Shown one piece after another: positions 57,098 through 64,000 of a DNA stretch of 64,000 bases. A program made the position numbers and the translations under genes. Every line of letters starts with the position of its first letter. The first letter of the stretch is position 1. Origin of the DNA: Spongilla lacustris (Eukaryota; Porifera; Demospongiae; Spongillida; Spongillidae). Below the pieces are notes generated by a model that saw only the letters and a list, made by a program, of their open reading frames with translations, searched no databases and was not told the DNA's origin. The stretch spans positions 3,216,146 through 3,280,145 of the forward strand of contig OX442416.1 in NCBI GenBank assembly GCA_949361645.1, given 5' to 3'.

Positions 57098-57288
57098 TGT
57101 GATAGAGTGTAGCCCTACCCCTCTAAGTTCACTGTGTCAGAACTCCCTATTTTTACCAGTTACTCGTACATTTATGCACACTATCAATGCAAGCGTCATA
57201 ACACCCTCCTGAATATAGGTCACTCTACCTATTCAGCTATGCATGAAAGTAAATTCATGATCAGTGCAAGGTTCGTCACCTTGTCACA
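57098..57288 (-). repeat. LTR (5' in element orientation)
   Basis: 191 bp, the partner of 54382-54572, followed by the duplicated AGGAG. No standard tRNA primer site could be named beside it. Confidence 0.85.
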
Positions 57289-58969
57289 AGGAGGACTGAA
57301 GAGTGATCAATTTCAAGGAATGCCGATTGTACCAATGTGATTTCAGTGCAGTGCCAGATAGCTAGTACAAGTAAATATTTGGTATCATTGCATTGGTTAT
57401 CATTTCGCATTTGCATTGTTGCTGGAGTTGCTGTACTGTGAGCGATAGGGAGCTGTGACAATTATCAATGACTACAGGAAGAGGTGAAGTATTTATTTTG
57501 TAAGAATTGAATCACTACCAGTGTGCTTTTATTCTATGCAGTGGGTGGGGGAAGTGCATAAACCACATCATAAATATTGGTGATGGTATTACTTTATACA
57601 GCTTAGCAGTACTGATTCAAAAGTCATTTATCGACATTCACTAACTAGAAATGCATTGCATTGATTCACTGTATGCTAGCAATTAAGATGATCTCCTTTG
57701 GGTTTGGTAAGAGGACAACTACTGTTTAAAATTATCAGGCTATTGAATTAGAATTTATGTGGCCATTCTAATGCAATATTCCAGTAAGACTGCGATCTTG
57801 AGTTCAGCTTGGAAGCACAATGATGCAGCTGTGGACCTGTGGCAGAATGCACAATTTATACTGTATAATTCATATAGGTATGCTTTAAAAAAACGAATGC
57901 ATACATTTATCTTCGCACCAAAAGTATTGGCAGTGCTCATTCAGACAAATTCACTAGACTGTGGTGTAGTTTGTAGATAAAGGAAATTGTTTACAAATTT
58001 ACCGGCATTGCACATGGCACATGAGCTATCCCTTTGCATTCTTTATTTACTACAGTCCGCTGTAAGTAGTTCGAAGTGTAAAATCAATCTTTTCAAAACA
58101 TTATAGCATTTAGGAAAAGCGTCCATGACTGATAGTGCTATTCAGAAAGCTGCTGTAAAGTCATGTTTTTGCTCAAAATTATGATGCTCTTGACAGTAGT
58201 GATGGCAGTCAGCATGATCAAAGCTATGTGATTTAGGTGGTTGTGATAGTTTTAGTGTGTATGATCAGATGAGTCATGGTAATGCAAGATGGCATTGCTT
58301 TTAGATGGCAATAGAGACCCCGATTTTCATATTCTATCATACCATACACGTGCACTTAATTAAATGGGGCTAATGACACTAAGTATAGATCTACATGAGA
58401 TATCTCCCATCAGTGAACCAAAAGCCATACAGGTATATATGCAGAAGCACCTCAAATCTGATTTGATTTGAATTAAACATTATATACAACACTGCTATAT
58501 GATAATCATAGAACACATTCCTAATAATCACAGTTTCCTTATCACAGGTGTTAGATATATTTCATCACCTGATTTAAGTTGATGATATTTAATCACATGT
58601 ACCTTACTGAGGTTGATAATAATAGAGATATTACATTAGCTCACTGACATTGATAATAATAGATATATTTCATGACATAATAATAGAGATATTTTACTGC
58701 TTATTTCACTGTGAACTACACACACTAATAATATGGCAAAAATAGCAGGAAATGAATAATGCCTACAATACAGCACGTTTATTGCTATGAACCACACAGT
58801 ATATTATAAAGCGCACTACACACACTAATCTATTACACAGCATTTATGTGTATCTGGTACAAAACAATGGCTAATATTAAAGTAGCACACAATACCTACT
58901 GCCTGCATAAGTCCACTAGTGACATAAAATTTCTAACCCATTTGTGCACCTAATCTCAACTACATCTGT
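57289..58969. other. AT-rich intergenic stretch
   Basis: No gene seen. Imperfect GATAATAATAGAGATATT repeats occur near 58610-58700. It ends at the stop codon of the Roc-COR gene. Confidence 0.5.
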
Positions 58970-61900
58970 CTATTTTCCGCATAATTTAATCTTTTGCAAA
59001 ATATTCACCAGAGTGCACCAAGCCACTGGCTTCAAACCCTTTCCCTGAAGCCATTTTCGGAATATGTCCATATTGATCTCTTGAGCATTCCCTCTGTACT
59101 CCTTCTCTAATGCTTTCACAACAGCTCCGGTCGTATCCTCCAGTAGAAATATACCAAAACTAGAATAGTTTGCTCCAATTTGTTCAACAATATTCACCTT
59201 CTGATCAGAGAAGCATAATAGCTCCTGCATTGTAGGTGTTCCTGGTGGGAGAACCACATTGTGTGCATGTGAAGTACTGGAATATTTGCCGGTATACATG
59301 TACATGTACATTTATGTGTACTCACAATACCACCCCCAATCAATCAACAATTCCTATCTAATACCCACCATATTATTAAGCCACCAGAAAATTTAAAAGC
59401 ATGGATTTGATTACCATTTCCTAATCGTGTAGTATATAGAGGAGTCAATCATCACCACTGCACAGGTTATGAAACATACATCTGCTAGCTGTCAGAGAAA
59501 CCCAGTGCTTTCATGTTTATCAGCTGATAATGTGAATGTTGCTATATAGATTGGAGTACTAGATTAAAACTATGTTATTAATGGGAGATTAAACAGCTAG
59601 GAGCCATTGTAAGAAATTTTGTACATGGAACACAAACAAATGCAGAATTAATTGATATAGACAATGGATGGTTTGATTGGGTGTTCAAATTAGCTGAGGA
59701 ATGCTAGCAGTCAAGCCTTAGAGCTTCCATCCTTATTCCAATTGTACTTAGCTAGCTTAATAAGCAATCTACCTGTGCCGGTAAAGAGTGGTTACTAACC
59801 CACAAACGTTATCCAGACAAATGACAGTGTTGATGAGAAAGAGTGGAGCCTATTTATAATATCCTTGTAGTCACAACCTCACCCAACACACGTAGCACAC
59901 TAGACAGAACTGCCAATTATTCTGACTGACCTTCTGGCAACGCTCCTTGGGCTACCAACTGTGACAAGGAAGGAACAGAGGGGACCACAGGAGTACATAC
60001 TGAAAGAAAAATAATCAAAGCTAACCACACCTCTCACTTATATTCTGATTTTTACAGTCTATCAGGTTAAAATCTTCCTAAAAAAAACATACCTAGCTTG
60101 ATTAAATTATTATCTGTAACCACAGTCTTGTATGATAATTGATGATTAGAATTCTATTGGATTAATGGTATTTGCATTAAGTATTCAATTTTTAGATTAA
60201 TTTCAGTCCCGGGTTATGCCCAGTATACTATACAATACATTATTGTATAAACAAAGAGGTACATGTGTATGTAAAAACACGCCTTCTTTATTTCTTTTTG
60301 GTCATGTCATACATGGCGTACATGTACATGTACATAGAAATTACCCTTGTGTCCACACCTACACCCTCACATGTACATAAGCTATATGTCACCCTCAAAA
60401 CTTGAATAACATTAAACTAACCATTCAGTGGGTTGTCTGTGGAAATCAATTTTTTTTCAAAAATGTCATCTGTGAGGGGGAAATGAAATGACACCCCATA
60501 TGTACAGGGTACCATCACCTTACCATTCACAGCAATAGACACAAGACGTGGAAGATCTAGCTCCTCACTGCTCCAGTTTTTAAGTAACACCACTTTATTA
60601 TTGATGTCCACTACTGTAGGATCATCTTCCTTAAGAGCATCTCTAAGATGAGAGAGCTTAACTCTGGTTAATGACAGTGGAGAGCAGCCTTGTAAGAACA
60701 CAGAACTAGCCGTACTAGGGTTTACAATGTATTCTGATGCTGCAACAGATGGACAGAACTGATAGAGAGCCATTTTGATGGTTTGAAGAACAGGGGCAAG
60801 CTCATTACAAAACTTCTGATGTGGGAAGGCCATTACCAAGAACAGGCAACTTGAATGCTCCATCAGCTCGATGATAGTGCTCACTCCCTTTACACTTCTC
60901 CAGCTAATGCCAGTGCTCCACACCTTGCACTGGCGATTGGTACTCTGAATATCAGCATTTATTTGACGATTTGTATCTGGGAGACATATGTTGTATGCCA
61001 GGTTAAGTAAGAGCGTATGAAGGAAGCGATTTGGAAAGAACTGGTGGATGTTGTCTGTACACAAGAGCCACCCAAAGCATCCCCCAAGAGTGGTGATGTC
61101 ACTACAATCAAAATGTGGTCTACCTTCACTTATAAGTGAAGGAAAGAACAACATATCAGAAGGTGATGGAGTTTTGGGGGCCATGTTTGTATTGACATCT
61201 ATAAGATTGATGCGTTGACATAACTGAAGTTGAATAAGAAACTGAACAATCATTGCAGGGTTGTGGTTTGGAAAATGGCCCTTAAGAACATTTAATGGAA
61301 TGATCCCAGTGTTGCTGGCTATGGGGAGGTACTCTTTGAAGGATGAAGGAGCAAACAAGGCTCCATTGACCTTCTCAAGCAATGTCTTCAAGTCACGGAT
61401 TATCCAGCTATCTTCACCATCAGTGTGGAGGAAGATGATGAATCCCTTATGGGCCAAGGTTGTCAGAAGTGCGATTATTTCAGTGGTCTCTGTTGGAAGA
61501 ACTCTTGGTTCATTCTCATCTAGAAGGGACAGCAATCCTGAAAGAGTTATGGTCTCTTTGTCAGAAGGAACCTTATCATTCAAAAAAGCTAACATCAAAT
61601 GACTACTGATTGAGATTGCTGGAGACCTCTGTAGAACATTGTCATTGACCCCATCAAGTACACTAAGAAAGTTCTTTACATCACTGCCCTGCTTTTTGAC
61701 ATTAAGTGCAATGAACTGTACAAAGATGTGCTTTTTAAACATATCCCTTGCTAATTTTTCTATTTCTGCTCCAAGATCTGTTAGGTAACCCTTCTTAACT
61801 TTGTCAGCATGTGTGCCCACCACTATGACAGATGATGGCTGAGGACACTCATGACATACATTGCATACCATGGCAGACCAATAATACATTTGTGCAGTGA

Positions 61901-62114
61901 TATCCTTTATATTGCCCACACTGACATCCACCAGCATGAGAAAAGTGGAGGGACTGGTGAGGGAAATGGCCTCCAATAAAGAACTATGGCTTGAGTAGTA
62001 GGTTTGGTGACCAGCAAAGTCATAAAGCATCATGTTGGACTTGGAGTTCTGAACTTGGTATGCAATAATACCAGCTGTAAGTGGTTTGGCTACCTCATCA
62101 AGATTTAGCTTCGT
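58970..62114 (-). CDS. Roc-COR-Death domain protein (5' exon missing)
   Basis: Three minus-strand exons are linked by phase-1 splice sites: 62114-60422, 59999-59931 and 59241-58970. The first begins after AAATACAG with TKLNLDEVAKPLTAGII and the Roc switch motif YDFAGHQTYYSSH, followed by VIVVGTHADKVKK (the G4-type motif). The COR domain follows (ETITLSGLLSLLDENEPRVL, GFIIFLHTDGEDSW, and on to SDMLFFPSLI). The third exon codes for about 85 residues with the Trp/Leu pattern of a Death domain (IFRKWLQGKGLKPVAWCTLV) and ends LCGK. ROCO-family proteins are GTP-regulated dimers linked to death-fold assemblies, so a role in apoptosis or immune signalling is inferred. The P-loop exon is not found in 62115-64000; it may lie beyond the window. 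Confidence 0.75.
59931..59999 (-). CDS. 69-bp linker exon of the Roc-COR-Death gene
   Basis: Flanked by TTCTTTCAG| and CCAGAAG|GTCAGT. In the frame set by the first exon it reads CTPVVPSVPSLSQLVAQGAL and joins Glu-Gly to the Death exon. Proline-rich, so a flexible hinge. Confidence 0.65.
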
Positions 62115-62820
62115 CTGTATTTATAAAAATGTGATTGGTCAAGATTTATAGCAGATACACTAGGTACAGACTGACAATACATACAAAAATATATGCGTTG
62201 ATCATAGGTGTGAGTGTGACAATTTATAACAAAACGCTCAGCAATTATGTCTGTAGTACTGAGCTAATAACACATTACAAAAATGTTAAGTACACTCCAC
62301 AAATAGTCCCACCCCACTGTTCCTTTGAGCTCTCATCCATCCTAACCCTTTGTGATTTTTCAACACAATACCACAGTAAGAGACCCAATACCAATTCACA
62401 CAGAGATTCTACGGTTCTAGGGGTACAGTGATTGGTACTATCATTTAAATGTAATGCCTGAATAACATAAGCAGGCAATACGTGTGCATCTTTATATTGT
62501 CTGTTCTCTGTCGTTATTCCATGCATTACTCACCAGCCCAATGATACCATTTAGAACATTACCAACATGGTTAGTTCAATATAGCACTACAAACAATCTT
62601 CTCCAAATTGTTATCACTACACTCAGTGCAGTGTTGCCGTGATCCGGAAACGATCTCGGGATTGTCGATGCATATCCTGTATCGCATCCGGTATCGATAA
62701 TCGGCGATGTTTATAATTAGGTATCGTCGAGTCTCGACGATACTTCTTTTATTCATAGCGACACTCATTAATTTTACTTTAATGTCGGAATGGAGGACCA
62801 CAAGGAATGCGCAAAGCTGG
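62115..62820. other. Upstream of Roc-COR gene; no secure exon
   Basis: A minus-strand donor-like GGGCTG|GTGAGT occurs near 62535, but the upstream open frame is too short and lacks a P-loop, so I do not call an exon. The 76-codon minus ORF (62571-62801) has no domain. Confidence 0.4.
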
Positions 62821-62960
62821 TCAGGTGTGGAAACACTTCACAATAGAACGGCAGCCTGCTGTGAAGGAAAGATTCCCTCCCGCCATCGGCCAAGTGTAAA
62901 CTGTGTCATAAAGTTGTGTCACGTGCACGCGGAACAACACATCCAAAAGCTTGCTGTAAG
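62821..62960 (+). pseudogene. BED-type zinc finger fragment (hAT or ZBED)
   Basis: One frame begins VWKHFTIERQPAVKERFPP and, after a 1-base shift, continues AKCKLCHKVVSRARGTTHPK. W-x-x-F, then C-x2-C with Thr-Thr before the expected His, fits a BED finger. This is a DNA-binding module at the N-terminus of hAT transposases and ZBED proteins. The frameshift and the lack of a downstream transposase indicate a fragment. The following ORF (62990-63292) has no recognised domain. Confidence 0.5.
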
Positions 62961-62989
62961 TCGTCAAATTAGTTCGCTGTTCTTCCTTC

Positions 62990-63292
62990 TTGGTGATGTG
63001 TGATGCACGATTTTTCAGGCCAGAACTTTCAAAGCCTCTCATAGGCAGCCCCGAGATATGTTTTGGCTTGCCGCCTAACTTTAGCGAGGAAAGCGTAAAG
63101 GAAGCAAATGACCTATTAGTGAATGCCATTATATTGTGTGGGGTCTTTTCGACAATTTATTTAAAAAATCTCACGCACGAGGTTCTTGTACTGCCACACA
63201 GAATTGAAACTAAAAACGAGGAAGTGAAATACCTGGTAGGTTCATCAGTTATTGAACTGATTCTAATAATAATTACCCGGCATCTTCAGTAA
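62990..63292 (+). CDS. 100-codon ORF, unknown
   Basis: Reads MCDARFFRPELSKPLIGS and then a mixed helix- and strand-forming sequence. No domain recognised; no splice context established. It may be random. Confidence 0.15.
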   Translation: MVMCDARFFRPELSKPLIGSPEICFGLPPNFSEESVKEANDLLVNAIILCGVFSTIYLKNLTHEVLVLPHRIETKNEEVKYLVGSSVIELILIIITRHLQ

Positions 63293-63369
63293 CATCACAA
63301 CAGATGGAGCCACAATGAAGAACCAGGTGCTTCCTACATACAATGTAGCTATCACTGGCCATTGGTAGT

Positions 63370-63480
63370 GTGTGTATGTGTGGGGGGGGGGGGGGGGGGG
63401 GAAACAAAATAGAAGCTTGTCCAAGGGGGAAACAAAATAGAAGCTTGTCCGGGGGGGGGGGGGGGGGGGGGGGGGTGGAG
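63370..63480. repeat. G tracts with duplicated 25-bp unit
   Basis: GGGGAAACAAAATAGAAGCT (then TGTCC) occurs twice between two long G runs (about 63380-63400 and 63450-63475). Assembly length of the runs is unreliable. Confidence 0.8.
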
Positions 63481-64000
63481 CAGGCATTTACAAGTCTGTC
63501 CTGTGGGACATAATAAATAGCACGACAGCTTTTACCTGCTCTGGTTATTTATGTTAACAGCTTGCAACTCCATAATACCAATTTTTATACACTTTGTATA
63601 CTGTTCTGCGATTTCATGCATGTGCATGGCACTGTTTCACATCTAAGTGTGGACAAAATGCAACTACAAAAACCGAGCTGCGGAAACAATTTGAAGATGC
63701 AGCAGATACAGGTGTATGTACCTAGATTGCTGCACATTTGTAAAAATGAAATAATGGATCCATGTCTTCAGATTGAATTAGTCACCCGCTACCGTGTCCA
63801 TCCTGGCATCATCATGCTAAACCACAGGGTTACTATCACTGCTTGTGTACATGTACGTCAGTACAAATCTTAAGAAGAATTCATTTAATCCGTATCTTTA
63901 TTGCAATGCAAGTTTGTTGCAGAGTTGAATCATAACATCTATCAATGATAGGGTCTGTAACCTTTTTCATAAATCAAAATCGAGGGTTATTTCGACTATG
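63481..64000. other. No supported gene
   Basis: A 103-codon plus ORF (63562-63873) has no recognisable domain. The remainder is ordinary AT-rich sequence. Confidence 0.4.

Larger units (their letters stand above)
54382..57288 (-). mobile_element. Rearranged Ty3/gypsy LTR retrotransposon with 5-bp TSD
   Basis: Two 191-bp direct repeats, 54382-54572 and 57098-57288, start TGTGATAGAG and end CCTTGTCACA and differ at about 8 positions (~4%). AGGAG flanks both outer ends (54377-54381 and 57289-57293), a perfect 5-bp duplication. A purine run (GGGAGGTGGAA on the minus strand) next to the left LTR fits a polypurine tract, so the element reads on the minus strand. RT/RNase H reads that way, but the integrase segment between it and the other LTR is inverted. 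gag and protease are not seen. Confidence 0.85.

Noticed and set aside
62520..62600. Upstream exon for the Roc-COR gene ending at GGGCTG|GTGAGT
   Set aside because: The frame is closed by a stop 15 codons upstream, with no acceptor site and no P-loop.

Overview
The window is nuclear DNA of a marine invertebrate, most likely a non-bilaterian animal such as a demosponge. This is an inference from three things: short introns (about 57-82 bp) beside a few long ones, AT-rich intergenic DNA packed with palindromic DNA transposons and G/C homopolymers, and immune-type genes (HEPN-NACHT-WD40, Roc-COR-Death) of a kind expanded in sponges and cnidarians. No bacterial operon, CRISPR array or convincing RNA gene was seen. 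A 200-base N gap lies at 50784-50983.

Layout. 1-8500: repeat-rich DNA with minisatellites, a decayed DDE transposase (1717-4684, minus), a G-tract MITE, a decayed SAP-tailed ORF (5590-6510) and an 811-bp foldback element. 8528-19476 (minus): one multi-exon gene for a HEPN (DZIP3-like)-coiled coil-NACHT-WD40 STAND protein; I could place its splice junctions, but its first exon is not identified. Its 4.4-kb intron holds a retroelement gag-like fragment and a second foldback element. 21163-33457: a giant inverted repeat of about 12.3 kb whose arms are built from a degenerate ~180-bp unit arranged in a ~1.6-kb higher-order repeat. A frameshifted mariner-like transposase (25055-26106) sits inside the left arm only. 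33458-40800: intergenic DNA, a 328-bp nested palindrome and a 3.2-kb hAT-like element with a perfect 8-bp target duplication. 40797-42768 (minus): a RhoBTB-like gene with a frameshift and two in-frame stops. 42769-49330: minisatellites with no secure gene. 49331-54068: a composite element with AGTCTCGT-type ends, holding another large palindrome and transposase-like fragments. 54382-57288: an LTR retrotransposon with an intact 5-bp target duplication whose RT/RNase H and integrase segments now point in opposite directions. 58970-62114 (minus): a Roc-COR-Death gene whose P-loop exon is not found. 62821-62960: a BED-finger fragment.

How it fits together. Two intracellular signalling genes of innate-immune type, a decayed RhoBTB and many transposons make up the window. 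The outstanding unexplained object is the 12.3-kb satellite-built palindrome. The recurrent AGTCTCGT palindromes and the other foldback elements show that long inverted-repeat DNA is a general habit of this genome.
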